Shown here: positions 1-7,841 of the stretch, in pieces
Layout: each line of letters begins with the position of its first letter
Position numbering within the stretch: the first letter of the stretch is position 1
NCBI GenBank assembly: GCA_009777515.1
Contig: WRLR01000034.1
Location: 1 to 35,157 of the forward strand
Direction: 5' to 3'
Source of the DNA: Oscillospiraceae bacterium
Lineage (GTDB): Bacteria > Bacillota > Clostridia > WRLR01
Length of the DNA stretch: 35,157 bases
Translations under genes and position numbers: made by a program
The notes under the pieces: model-generated
Seen by the model: only the letters and a program-made list of their open reading frames with translations
What the model was told of the DNA's origin: nothing
The model's database searches: none

Positions 1-288
1 AAGATTGAATATATTTCAACCTTCTTATTTGATGTTCAGACCGTTGCGTATTTTTTGCGAGAATATCCGAGCAAAGCAGCCCGCATATTTACTAAAGCAG
101 ATAAAAGCATTGGCAACCTCAAAAAAATGCCGGAAATGTATCCTGTTTACATGGATGTGCCATCATTTCGTTTCATTGTCGTGGAAGACTATTTAGTGTT
201 CTATAGGTTCATAAAGGAAAGCGGAATCGTAGAAATCCACCGCCTGCTATATGGACAAATGGACATCCCTGAGTATATACAAAAATAG
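1..288 (+). CDS. ParE/RelE-family toxin, 5' end cut by window edge
   Basis: The reading frame is open from base 1 to a TAG at 286-288. The visible protein (about 95 residues) shows the ParE/RelE plasmid-stabilisation pattern: an N-terminal helical part with REYPSKAARIF, then MPEMYPVY, then the conserved core VVEDYLVFYRF and the C-terminal IVEIHRLLYGQMDI. Family proteins are usually 95-105 residues, so only a few residues are missing upstream. A TTG at 55 is an in-frame start, but using it would remove the conserved first helix, so I treat the gene as partial. Known family members are toxins of type II toxin-antitoxin pairs that act on ribosome-bound mRNA (RelE) or DNA gyrase (ParE); which applies here cannot be told. 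The antitoxin would be expected just upstream, outside the window. No antitoxin gene lies downstream. Confidence 0.85.
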   Translation, partial: KIEYISTFLFDVQTVAYFLREYPSKAARIFTKADKSIGNLKKMPEMYPVYMDVPSFRFIVVEDYLVFYRFIKESGIVEIHRLLYGQMDIPEYIQK

Positions 289-301
289 ATACTCATGTTT
301 C

Positions 302-1057
302 TTAATTTTGGTTAAGCTCCCATGCGGATTGTGCGAGCAATAATGCGTCACCGCCTTTGTATAAATTGTCGCTTGGTATTTCCTCAATATGCAGATCAAA
401 TAAAACGGCGGCAAATACGCATGATGTTAAAAAAGCTCCGGCGTTGTTTGCGTGTATCCCATCCCAAGCATACAACGAAATTTTCGGCGATGTTTGATAG
501 GCATACGCCCAAGCCTCGCCAGCGTTAACTAATACGACAGCATTATCGGCAGAAGCCCTTAAATACGCATCCGAATTAATTTTTAATCTGTTGCTGTCTG
601 TAACAGCAGGATTGAACAGCACAGGCGTAGTCCCGTTTTCAATGGCTATATCGCAAAGAAGCCGGATGGTGCTTAGAAAATCGTCGATGCCGCCTGGCAG
701 CAGCCTGGTATTATCTTGCAAGACAATATAGTCATAGCTTGCATTTTGCAATTCTTTGATTGCTTCATCTTTTGAACGGCTTAGGTGCGCGCCATTGCTG
801 GAAATGTCTTTGTATGTTATTTCAACGCCGTATTTTTTCGATATGATGTGCAACTGCCTAGGCAATTTTCCCCAAAAAACGTCGCTATTGCCTACAAATA
901 AAAAAGAAATGGATTTATCCGATTTGGCGAAATCATTATTTTCATAGTCACGAAATAGCATATCGCGATACAAGATAGTCAAAATGAATACTAATGCTAA
1001 CACAAAAGTTAGCAAGGCAAGTATAATAATTTTCCATACAGACAATTTCCTAATCAT
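302..1057 (-). CDS. membrane-anchored SGNH/GDSL-like hydrolase
   Basis: I place the start at the ATG ending at 1057 because GGAGG lies 9 bases before it; an upstream in-frame TTG at 1108 has no such site. The 251-residue product begins with a short basic stretch and one hydrophobic segment (about residues 8-30), so it is probably anchored in the membrane with the rest outside. The outer domain has the SGNH pattern: a block I-like FLFVGNSDVFW with serine where the nucleophile is expected, a block III-like DYIVLQDN, and a C-terminal WDGIHANNAG giving the Asp-x-x-His pair. Block I has GNS rather than GDS. The fold usually carries esterase or deacetylase activity on lipids, sugars or cell-wall polymers. 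The substrate is unknown and neighbours do not help. Confidence 0.7.
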   Translation of the reverse strand: MIRKLSVWKIIILALLTFVLALVFILTILYRDMLFRDYENNDFAKSDKSISFLFVGNSDVFWGKLPRQLHIISKKYGVEITYKDISSNGAHLSRSKDEAIKELQNASYDYIVLQDNTRLLPGGIDDFLSTIRLLCDIAIENGTTPVLFNPAVTDSNRLKINSDAYLRASADNAVVLVNAGEAWAYAYQTSPKISLYAWDGIHANNAGAFLTSCVFAAVLFDLHIEEIPSDNLYKGGDALLLAQSAWELNQN

Positions 1058-1111
1058 GTTAATAGCCTCCGGCAATGAATAAAAATTTTCATCCGAATAT
1101 TTCCGCAAGGC

Positions 1112-1174
1112 TTATGGTACAGTTGCGCAGAAATCTGTGTATGTATAATACATATCTTTTTTAGGAGCGTCCAT
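1112..1174 (-). CDS. possible 20-residue leader peptide or gene remnant
   Basis: On the minus strand an ATG ending at 1174 is preceded by GGGAGG with 5-base spacing, a strong ribosome binding site, but the frame stops after 20 codons (MDAPKKDMYYTYTDFCATVP). It sits between the predicted promoter (1243-1268) and the SGNH-like gene, so it would be on the same mRNA. The YYTYTDF stretch loosely recalls the start of Uma2-type endonucleases, so it may be the stub of a deleted gene. It could equally be a small upstream ORF. Nothing confirms translation. Confidence 0.3.
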   Translation of the reverse strand: MDAPKKDMYYTYTDFCATVP

Positions 1175-1242
1175 TTTATCCTCCCGAATAACCAAAATTA
1201 ATACTACATGCGATGTTATATTTCATCGACACTGGGACGATC

Positions 1243-1268
1243 TATTATACCATGTAAGCAAATGGTCA
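1243..1268 (-). promoter_or_regulatory. probable promoter for the SGNH-like gene
   Basis: The minus strand reads TTGACC, 14 bases, then TATAAT. The spacer is short, but TATAAT is preceded by TGG, matching the extended -10 form (TGN-TATAAT), which tolerates a poor -35. It points towards the small ORF and the SGNH-like gene. The rest of the gap up to 1403 is AT-rich, with no other gene or clear structure seen. Confidence 0.45.
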
Positions 1269-1403
1269 ATCTGTAACTGTTGGATTATTATGTATCACGA
1301 AAAATATAATGATGCGAAAGATTGTAATGAATTTATAAATGATGATAAAATTAGATGCGATATATAGTCACTAACGTAGTAACAGAAAGGTTTGGTCATT
1401 TGT

Positions 1404-3482
1404 ATGGCAAAGTTTTGTTTTAAATGTGGCGTGCAGGTGATAGAGAACGCAAAATTTTGCGCTTCCTGCGGTCAGCTTCTAGTGGTTGATGGCACGCCGC
1501 ACGAAAATATACAACAAGGCGCGCCCGCACCTAGCGAAATTATACAACCAAGCGCGCCAGCACCCACACCGCCAAATTCAACCGCGCAACCATATGTGCC
1601 CGTACCGCAAAACTCAACAACGCAACAATTCGCGCCCGCACCGCCAAATTCAACCGCGCAACCATATGCGCCCGCGCCGCAAGACTCAACAGCGCAACCG
1701 TTCGCGCCAGCGCCTGCGGCTACACCTTCGCCAGTGCCAGCGCCTACGGCCACACCTTCGCCAGCGCCAGCGCCCGCACCAACACCAGCGCCCGCGCCTA
1801 CGGCCGCACCTTCGCAAGCGCCCGTGCCAGCGCCCGTACCTGCTGCCATGCCAGCGCCTACACAGTCATATTCGCCTGCGCCTGCCCCCGCCACATATAC
1901 AAACACAACAGGGGCTGCAGCAAATAAAAAGAACATGCTCCCATACATCATAATTGGTAGCGCCGCAGTCCTTGCCATAATTGGCATCATCATTATAGTA
2001 ATATTAATTAATAACAACGCGGCTGCAAAATCCGGCGCAAATTCTGCGATCTCTGCCACAACCGAGAAACAGGAAGATGACGACGATATTGCCGCAGCCG
2101 GTTCGACGGCTACGACAACATCTGTCCCCGAAACCGAAACCGAGGCTGCTACAACAACCGAAACAACGACAACATCATCAACAACCGAGGCTACTACAAC
2201 TACAACGAGCTCCATTACGTCTGAAACCTCAACAACTACAACAGCGGAAACTACCACAACATCGGAAGCCACGACAGAAAATACATCCGCGACCACATCC
2301 TCATCCTCCTCAGATGACGAAAACGGCAACAACGGCAGCGGCGGCGACGACGACATGCCGGCCGGTACAACCATTATCGCCAATGGGTATGGCGTTAAGA
2401 AATTTGAAAGCAGCAAATATGTCGGGCAATTTAACAACGAAACCATGGAAGGTTATGGGGTATTTTTATGGTCGAGCGGAAATAAATATATTGGTGAATT
2501 TAAAGCTGGCGCCCGCACTGGAAACGGGTCGGAAGTTTGGGCGGAAAGCGGCAACATATATTTAGGCGATTGGGATAATGACAAAAACACGGGGTTCGCG
2601 TCACATTATTGGCCGAATAACAACAGCATATATGTAGGCGATTTTGTTGATGGTCATTTGGATGGGTCCGGCATCCTCGTTTTGATTGATGGAGAAACAT
2701 ATATAGGAGGCTATCAAAACGACAGACGGCACGGGGAAGGGTTTTATGTTGACGCCGAAGGCAACGCCTCAAAAGTAATCCATGAAGACGGTACAAAAGT
2801 ATCTGAGGAGGCAGTAGTGGCTGAAGACGGCGCCATCAAAAATGGGTTATTTCTATCTATAAAAGAAAACGGTTCGAAATATATCGGGAATTTCACCGAT
2901 GACATCCAAGACGGGCAAGGTGTGTTGAAAATGGATGACGGAAGCGTATATATCGGTGAATGGAAAGACGGAGAATATTCCGGACAAGGCATGCTGAGGT
3001 GGGCAAGCGGTTATATATATTTTGGCGGATGGCAAGACAATATTTATTCAGGGCAAGGTACAATGATTTGGCCGGATGGCGCTATTTATTACGGTGATTG
3101 GGTCAATGGAACGCGAAGCGGGCAGGGATGCTATTTATGGCAGGACGGGATTTTATATATTGGTGATTGGGTCGATAACCACCGGACCGGTAATGGCGTA
3201 TTAATATGGACAAACGGCGATGTTTATGAGGGCGATTGGCTCGAAAGTATGCGGACCGGTAATGGGACTATGACGTGGTCGAACGATACATCATATTCCG
3301 GTGATTTCATTGACAATAAACTGGATGGATATGGCGTTTATACATGGGCAAGCGGCGCTACATACGCGGGTGGTTGGAAAGAGAATAAAATGCACGGGGA
3401 TGGCGTTTACACATCCGCGAATGGCGATATTTATGATCAAGTGTATGAAAATGGTGAAAAGATTTCCGATGAAAAAAGATAA
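1404..3482 (+). CDS. zinc-ribbon, single-membrane-span, MORN-repeat protein
   Basis: The 692-residue protein has five parts. Residues 1-25 form a zinc ribbon with two CxxC pairs (FCFKCG and FCASCG). Residues 35-175 are proline/alanine-rich repeats. Residues 180-205 form one hydrophobic membrane span. Residues 215-310 are Thr/Ser/Glu-rich, mucin-like. The C-terminal 375 residues hold about 13 MORN repeats of the form YxGxWxxGxxxGxGxxxW, split after the fifth by a non-repeat linker. I chose ATG 1404 because the zinc ribbon begins right there; a TTG at 1392 lies too close to the GAAAGG site. By orientation, the ribbon should be cytosolic and the MORN array outside. MORN arrays bind lipids or act as scaffolds in eukaryotes; the bacterial role is not established. 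Downstream spacing suggests a single-gene unit. Confidence 0.85.
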   Translation: MAKFCFKCGVQVIENAKFCASCGQLLVVDGTPHENIQQGAPAPSEIIQPSAPAPTPPNSTAQPYVPVPQNSTTQQFAPAPPNSTAQPYAPAPQDSTAQPFAPAPAATPSPVPAPTATPSPAPAPAPTPAPAPTAAPSQAPVPAPVPAAMPAPTQSYSPAPAPATYTNTTGAAANKKNMLPYIIIGSAAVLAIIGIIIIVILINNNAAAKSGANSAISATTEKQEDDDDIAAAGSTATTTSVPETETEAATTTETTTTSSTTEATTTTTSSITSETSTTTTAETTTTSEATTENTSATTSSSSSDDENGNNGSGGDDDMPAGTTIIANGYGVKKFESSKYVGQFNNETMEGYGVFLWSSGNKYIGEFKAGARTGNGSEVWAESGNIYLGDWDNDKNTGFASHYWPNNNSIYVGDFVDGHLDGSGILVLIDGETYIGGYQNDRRHGEGFYVDAEGNASKVIHEDGTKVSEEAVVAEDGAIKNGLFLSIKENGSKYIGNFTDDIQDGQGVLKMDDGSVYIGEWKDGEYSGQGMLRWASGYIYFGGWQDNIYSGQGTMIWPDGAIYYGDWVNGTRSGQGCYLWQDGILYIGDWVDNHRTGNGVLIWTNGDVYEGDWLESMRTGNGTMTWSNDTSYSGDFIDNKLDGYGVYTWASGATYAGGWKENKMHGDGVYTSANGDIYDQVYENGEKISDEKR

Positions 3483-3567
3483 ATAATAATTTATGAGCTG
3501 CGGCTTTTTGTGGTTTGAGGAATGACAGTCACTCTGCGTATTTTATGTTGCAAAAAAATTTTAACTA

Positions 3568-3611
3568 AAATGTAATATATACTTGACATAATGTATTATA
3601 TACATTACTAT
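3568..3611 (+). promoter_or_regulatory. promoter with two 19-bp tandem operators
   Basis: TTGACA (3583-3588), a 17-base spacer and TACTAT (3606-3611) form a sigma-A type promoter for the three genes from 3654. The spacer holds a perfect 19-bp palindrome at 3589-3607 (TAATGTAT-TAT-ATACATTA). A second copy, matching 15 of 19 positions, lies at 3568-3586 and overlaps the -35 box. The two are offset by exactly 21 bp, two helix turns, so they face the same side of DNA. The likely ligand is the XRE repressor encoded by the third gene (4708-4935), giving autorepression. Confidence 0.75.
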
Positions 3612-3653
3612 ATGATTAGTATATAATTCATAAAGGATGTAGAGGTAATCATT

Positions 3654-4241
3654 ATGTCGTACACAAGCAAAAAGAACATCGTCAGCGTGGCTGCGGGGAT
3701 TGCGTTAATGGTCGCGTACATTATTTACGCTAGGGGGGCGAAAGCGCCCGCCGCAGTGGATGTCAAAGCGTGGGCGGTCGCGCTCCTCGTTTTTATCGGG
3801 ATAGGGGTTGGCGCTCAAATCGTGCTACAGGTGCTTTTTCATATCGCATTGGCAATAGGGTTGGCTGCCAAGGAAGAAATTAAGGCTGGCAGTATAGGCG
3901 GCACAGGCGGCACAGGCGGCGCAGGCGGCACCGGCGGTACCGCAGGTATCAGCGGTACAAGCGGTACCTATGATACCGCTGGCAAAAACAGCGAAAATGA
4001 AGCCGAGAGGGCGATTAAAGCTGAAATGGTCGAGGACGAATGGAGCAAGATTATAGAATTGAAGGCATCCCGCGTTGGCTATGTTTCATTAGGCATTGGG
4101 GTTTGCGCTGCAGTGGTTGCCCTTGCCGCCGGCGCGGAAACAGTAATCGCGCTTCATATTATATTCGGCATGTCCGCGCTGTCATCGATTGCGGAGGGGG
4201 TCACGAGCATATTCTATCATGAAAGGGGCGTCAGGCAATGA
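3654..4241 (+). CDS. four-span membrane protein of an XRE-regulated cassette
   Basis: The 195-residue protein has two hydrophobic segments in its first 75 residues and two in the last 60. The cytosolic middle contains a Gly/Thr-rich stretch (residues 80-110, many GGTGG units) followed by a charged helix with MVEDEWSKIIELKAS. The layout recalls the small DUF2178-like membrane proteins that often neighbour short XRE regulators in Firmicutes, but I cannot assign a family with certainty. Its stop overlaps the next start (ATGA at 4238-4241), so it is translationally coupled to the flavodoxin-like gene. The Gly/Thr stretch comes from a short DNA repeat (GGCACAGGC type, 3894-3965) and may be a recent expansion. 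No function is known. Confidence 0.7.
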   Translation: MSYTSKKNIVSVAAGIALMVAYIIYARGAKAPAAVDVKAWAVALLVFIGIGVGAQIVLQVLFHIALAIGLAAKEEIKAGSIGGTGGTGGAGGTGGTAGISGTSGTYDTAGKNSENEAERAIKAEMVEDEWSKIIELKASRVGYVSLGIGVCAAVVALAAGAETVIALHIIFGMSALSSIAEGVTSIFYHERGVRQ

Positions 4242-4708
4242 CGGCAATTATTGTAGTCCATTCGTACCACCATAACAATACGCAAAAAATCGCCTCTGCA
4301 ATGGCAACTGCGCTAGGCGCGCAAGTGAAGGCGGCAAGCGATATCGACCCTGAAGCAGCAGCAGGCTATGACCTGATTGGGCTTGGCGCGGGGATTGACA
4401 GCGCTCAGCACTATAAGCCTTTGCTCGATTTCGCCGGTGCGATGCCAAAAGCCAACGGGCAAAAAGCCTTTATCTTTTCAACGGCTGCAATAGCCGGGAA
4501 AGAGAAGAAAAAGCTCAGTGATCACAGGGCGCTCCGCGTCACTCTCCAAGCTAAGGGCTATGCCATATTGGACGAGTTCGCATGCAAGGGCTTTAATACA
4601 AACAGTTTTTTGAAATATATCGGTGGAATGAACAAAAACAGGCCTAATTCGGAGGACTTCCATGCGGCGGCTGAGTTCGCGGACAACCTGAAACGGAGGC
4701 TGATGTAA
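4238..4708 (+). CDS. flavodoxin-like protein
   Basis: The 156-residue product matches the flavodoxin fold in order: a first beta strand and phosphate-binding loop (IIVVHSYHHNNTQKIA, where classic flavodoxins have T/SxTGNT), then YDLIGLGAGIDSAQHY, then AFIFSTAAIAG. The FMN phosphate loop is altered (HSYHHNNT) but this form is common in the flavodoxin family found in Clostridia. It would act as a cytosolic FMN electron carrier or redox switch. It overlaps the membrane protein gene before it by four bases and its TAA overlaps the ATG of the XRE gene by one base, so the three proteins are probably made together. The membrane neighbour may be its redox partner; that is inference. Confidence 0.8.
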   Translation: MTAIIVVHSYHHNNTQKIASAMATALGAQVKAASDIDPEAAAGYDLIGLGAGIDSAQHYKPLLDFAGAMPKANGQKAFIFSTAAIAGKEKKKLSDHRALRVTLQAKGYAILDEFACKGFNTNSFLKYIGGMNKNRPNSEDFHAAAEFADNLKRRLM

Positions 4709-4935
4709 TGGCTGACACATTGATAATCACAAACAATATCCGCCGTTTGCGCTTTTTTGCAAACGAAATGACGCAGCTTGAGCTTTCAGAAAAAGCGGGG
4801 ATTTCGCGGCAGACTGTTGTCGCCCTCGAAGCGGGGAAATACATCCCTTCGCTGGTAATAGCATTCAGGATTGCCGATGTTTTTGGCGTTGGCGTTGAAG
4901 AGGTATTTGAGCGAAAAGAGGCTGAAGATAAATGA
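4708..4935 (+). CDS. XRE-family helix-turn-helix repressor
   Basis: This 75-residue protein is almost entirely one Cro/C1-type DNA-binding domain: NNIRRLRFFANEMTQLELSE, then the recognition helix region KAGISRQTVVALEAGKYIPS, ending with VEEVFERKE. It resembles the very short XRE regulators with no sensing domain that sit beside small membrane proteins. Its start overlaps the previous stop. The twin palindromes at 3568-3607 over the cassette promoter are the natural binding sites, so it probably represses its own operon. How repression is lifted is unclear; the coupled flavodoxin is an attractive redox link but nothing in the sequence proves it. Confidence 0.88.
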   Translation: MADTLIITNNIRRLRFFANEMTQLELSEKAGISRQTVVALEAGKYIPSLVIAFRIADVFGVGVEEVFERKEAEDK

Positions 4936-4977
4936 AGGGTTTTATTCAATAGGCGCGTATTTTTATTTGGCGCATGA

Positions 4978-5460
4978 TTAATAAGAGCGCATTTTAAGTA
5001 AATTGCTGACCGGTTTATGCGTGCAAATCGCAAAACCAATTAGCGCGCCCAATAAATTTAAAATAAAGTCATCGATATCCATGCTGCCCACTCTTAGAAT
5101 GAATTGCAACAATTCTATTGTTATAATCGACACGGATACGGTCATAGCAAATATTATGAGCTTGGACATCTTTTTACTAAAAAATGGCAAGAAGAAACCC
5201 AGCGGCATAAATGCAAGCAGATTGCCAATGATGTTCTGTATTGGAATACCGCGAGTCATGCTTCTGTCAACAAGCGCTTTGAAATAACCTATAATTGTCC
5301 TAAATGGGACAAGGTTATAGCTGGAATAATGCCTGGGAAGACCTATGTTTTCTAATAAATTTGAAAACTGCGCGGTGTTCCGGAAAATCAGCAGCCTCAA
5401 TGCGATAAATATGTATGCTATTGCACATAAAGCGACTAAAATTGTAATTACTTTTCGCAT
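4978..5460 (-). CDS. VanZ-like membrane protein
   Basis: The 160-residue protein has about four or five membrane spans and the VanZ-like pattern: SYNLVPFRTI near the first loop, then NIIGNLLAFMPLGFFLPF, then ITIELLQFILRVGSMDIDDFILNLLGALIGF. The conserved NLVPF, NxxGN and DxxDxxxN blocks are all present. VanZ proteins of glycopeptide resistance clusters give low-level teicoplanin resistance, but most family members lie outside such clusters, as here, and have no known role. No van genes are nearby. A GGGTG site 8 bases before the ATG supports the start. Confidence 0.85.
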   Translation of the reverse strand: MRKVITILVALCAIAYIFIALRLLIFRNTAQFSNLLENIGLPRHYSSYNLVPFRTIIGYFKALVDRSMTRGIPIQNIIGNLLAFMPLGFFLPFFSKKMSKLIIFAMTVSVSIITIELLQFILRVGSMDIDDFILNLLGALIGFAICTHKPVSNLLKMRSY

Positions 5461-5520
5461 ATATACACCCGCAGAAAAATTAAATTAGCCCGCAGGCCGG
5501 TAATGCAATCAGCAGGCTGG

Positions 5521-5634
5521 TCTGGATTCGTAGATGACGTGACGGAGTGTCAGGTTGATAAAACGCCGTCACTTTGGTCTGGATTCGTAGGTGACGTGAC
5601 GGAGTATCAGGTTGATAAAACGCCGTCATTTTGG
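5521..5634. repeat. 57-bp tandem repeat, two copies
   Basis: Two 57-bp units (5521-5577 and 5578-5634) both begin TCTGGATTCGTAG and share CAGGTTGATAAAACGCCGTCA; they differ at only a few bases. They fill the gap between the convergently read VanZ and PH-domain genes. In the minus frame each would encode FYQPDTPSRHLRIQT, a repeat-born string and not a protein domain. It looks like a dispersed intergenic repeat. Confidence 0.85.
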
Positions 5635-5642
5635 GTTGACGG

Positions 5643-6113
5643 TTATGCCATGTGGTCGTGTCCCGCGCCGCTCTGCGCGCCGTCATTAAGGGCGCGCCCA
5701 GGGTCGCGCCCCGGCCCGCGCCTCCCGCCTGCCCCCGCTTGCCCCACTCCGAGCAGTTCGCTGCCGGCGATTCCCCGGGCGGAGCGCTGCTGTTCCACCA
5801 AATTGCTGATAAAACGCCGGATCTCGTCGGGGCGCTTGATATTTTTAAGCTCGAGGGTGGGGAGCGTTTTGTCGGTGCTGATAAGCGTCACGGTGCCCAC
5901 GCGGAAAAGCTTTTGGCCAAACTTTTGGACCATGCGGATGTCCATGATCCGGTATACCATTACTTCGTCCGTCAACGTTTTGAAAAAGCCCCGCCTCAAT
6001 GTCAGGCGATCCTTGCTCAAACGGTACCGGGTGAAGCTGAGCGGCAGCCCGAAATATCTTTTGCGGTCTTTCCAGACAATTTCTTCTTTCCCCATCTTTG
6101 TTTTTCTCGCCAT
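5643..6113 (-). CDS. PH-domain (bPH2-like) protein
   Basis: The first 110 residues of this 156-residue product read as a bacterial pleckstrin-homology domain: alternating strands with FTRYRLSKDRLTLRRGFF, EVMVYRIMDIRMVQKFGQKLF and GTVTLISTDKTLPTLEL, ending with the helix PDEIRRFISNLVEQQR. It has no membrane span, unlike many bPH proteins. The last 45 residues are Gly/Ala/Arg-rich and unlike the family; they are encoded by very GC-rich DNA bordering the 57-bp repeat, so the tail may be a repeat-derived extension. GGAGG lies 11 bases before the ATG. Function is unknown; related domains are thought to bind membranes or proteins in stress responses. Confidence 0.75.
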   Translation of the reverse strand: MARKTKMGKEEIVWKDRKRYFGLPLSFTRYRLSKDRLTLRRGFFKTLTDEVMVYRIMDIRMVQKFGQKLFRVGTVTLISTDKTLPTLELKNIKRPDEIRRFISNLVEQQRSARGIAGSELLGVGQAGAGGRRGPGRDPGRALNDGAQSGAGHDHMA

Positions 6114-6160
6114 ATATGCAAAGCCTCCATTCAGCTTTTGTCTATAAAATTAACTATGAT

Positions 6161-6204
6161 ACAATAATTTTACCTCATGCGGTGATAAAAAGGGAAATTA
6201 TTGT
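6161..6204. promoter_or_regulatory. 10-bp perfect inverted repeat in a divergent promoter region
   Basis: ACAATAATTT (6161-6170) is exactly mirrored by AAATTATTGT (6195-6204), 24 bases apart. It lies in the AT-rich gap between the PH-domain gene (minus) and the AraC-type gene (plus). It could be an operator for the AraC-type regulator or a stem of an upstream transcript. No clean -35/-10 pair could be fixed. Confidence 0.4.
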
Positions 6205-6306
6205 TTCGATCATATATTAGTATTCGGATAGGCGAGCTGACAAAACTTCGTATTTTAAGACATGGCAATGATAGGATATTGCTATATCATAGATGGGAGG
6301 GCAGGC

Positions 6307-7824
6307 GTGGACTGGGTGCAGAGCTTATCAAAAGCGCTTGATTACATCGAAAAACACTTGACCGACGATATTGGCATAGACGAAATATCGGGCCGGTCCT
6401 ATGCGTCAAGCTCCCATTTCCAACTGGTTTTTCATTTGGTGACGGGCATGACCATTGGAGAGTACATACGCAACAGGCGGCTGAGCTTGGCCGCGCAAGA
6501 TTTAATGCAACCAAACAGCAAAATCATTGATGTGGCTATGCGATATCGATACGACACACAGGAAAGTTTTTCCAAGGCATTTTCGCGTTTTCACGGCACG
6601 CCGCCGTCAAAAGTGCAATGGGGAAATTATAAATCGTTTGACCCGTTAGCCATCAGCATTAACATACAAGGAGGGTTCGATATGTCATTTAATAAAATAA
6701 ACGAGTTCCACATGGTCGATTGGAGTAAAATCGGCGGGAAAAAAAGCGAACAGTTGACAGACGCAGAAAAATACAAAAAGCTCATTGACTGGGCCAGCCA
6801 GGCAAGGGGGCGAAATCCGCTCGTGTTTGACGCGCTGACCGAATGGGTACTCGACGATGCCGAGTGGGGCGAAGGCAGGCTCGCGGAAAACGAACAGATT
6901 TTGATACAGGGCGTGCTCGCGCGGTTCAAGGGGCAGAACGCACAGCTTCGGGCGTATTTGAATGAACTAAAGCCGTCGGGAGTAGTCAACGACGCCGTGT
7001 TTGAAGCGCTAGACATATTTGACGACGAACTGTCCGGCAACCTGTTGACAGGCAGCCGGCCCAATACCCAGTTGAGCGAAACGGTCGCAAAGGTGTTTGC
7101 CGATTTTTCCATTATGAAAGATCGGGGCGTGCGGGAGCTAATCGCGGGCAATAAAACCGGGCCCTACGGCACTGACAGCGTCGTAACATTTGGTTATATC
7201 CAATACTTAAAAGGCAGTGACGCGCAGGTGCAGTGGTGCCTGTTTATGCCGGATTTGGTCAAAAGGCAGCAAGATGGCTTTATGGTTGACAGCTTTGAAT
7301 ACAAAACCATGCCCGCCATGCGATTTATTGGGGTGGAAGTAGAGGACGAGTCCGGCGATATCGAAACGGCAAAAAAGAATAATATGGATGCCCGCAATAA
7401 ACTTTTTGCAACCCTGGATAATTTGGATGGATATAAGTCCGGTTTTGACTATGATGTTTTGTTCCAGCACCACTACGGCAAGGGCGTGGACGTCGAAAGA
7501 TGGCATGGCTTTTGGGGGCGGTTCATGAAAGCGGGCGCGCCTGTGCCGGAGGGGGCTGTGTATTGGGATTTTGTCCCGGACGACTTTGACACGCCATATT
7601 TGACTTTCTGTTCGCAATTTGCCCTCGCGACCTTCTCCGGCGACATAGAGGCGATGCACAACGACGAGGGCACGGACGGCGGCAGGATGTATGACATAAC
7701 AAGGAACATAATTTTGGGGCAGGGCGTGAATATTCCGTACCCGGAAATATATTGGACGGCGGACGTGTTTGTTGACGGCCGCGACAAGCCCAGCACCGCT
7801 TTTATGTTCAGCGTGGTTTTATAA
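6307..7824 (+). CDS. AraC-family regulator with long C-terminal effector region
   Basis: I start the gene at GTG 6307 because GGGAGG ends six bases before it and the protein then opens VDWVQSLSKALDYIEKHL, the usual first helix of this AraC subgroup; ATG 6262 would add 15 unlike residues. Residues 1-105 form the two-helix-turn-helix DNA-binding domain (IGIDEISGRSYASSSHFQLV and IIDVAMRYRYDTQESFSKAF, ending HGTPPSKV). Here the DNA-binding domain is N-terminal. The remaining 400 residues are acidic and include a part resembling GyrI-like effector domains (KTMPAMRFIGVE and IYWTADVFVDG). This suggests ligand sensing, ligand unknown. The phosphotransferase gene starts 17 bases downstream and is probably co-transcribed. 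Confidence 0.85.
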   Translation: MDWVQSLSKALDYIEKHLTDDIGIDEISGRSYASSSHFQLVFHLVTGMTIGEYIRNRRLSLAAQDLMQPNSKIIDVAMRYRYDTQESFSKAFSRFHGTPPSKVQWGNYKSFDPLAISINIQGGFDMSFNKINEFHMVDWSKIGGKKSEQLTDAEKYKKLIDWASQARGRNPLVFDALTEWVLDDAEWGEGRLAENEQILIQGVLARFKGQNAQLRAYLNELKPSGVVNDAVFEALDIFDDELSGNLLTGSRPNTQLSETVAKVFADFSIMKDRGVRELIAGNKTGPYGTDSVVTFGYIQYLKGSDAQVQWCLFMPDLVKRQQDGFMVDSFEYKTMPAMRFIGVEVEDESGDIETAKKNNMDARNKLFATLDNLDGYKSGFDYDVLFQHHYGKGVDVERWHGFWGRFMKAGAPVPEGAVYWDFVPDDFDTPYLTFCSQFALATFSGDIEAMHNDEGTDGGRMYDITRNIILGQGVNIPYPEIYWTADVFVDGRDKPSTAFMFSVVL

Positions 7825-7841
7825 ATGGAGGAAAGTATTGC

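Noticed and set aside
1472-2446. Long open frame on the minus strand under the MORN gene
   Set aside because: It is the mirror of the Pro/Ala- and Thr-rich coding repeats; product is Val/Ala/Gly strings with no domain, and the plus frame is clearly coding.
3483-3540. Terminator after the MORN gene (AGCTGCGGCTTTTT)
   Set aside because: The stem is only about three pairs; too weak to call.
5480-5686. 68-codon minus frame with repeated FYQPDTPSRHLRIQ
   Set aside because: Arises only from the 57-bp tandem repeat and lacks a ribosome site; treated as repeat.
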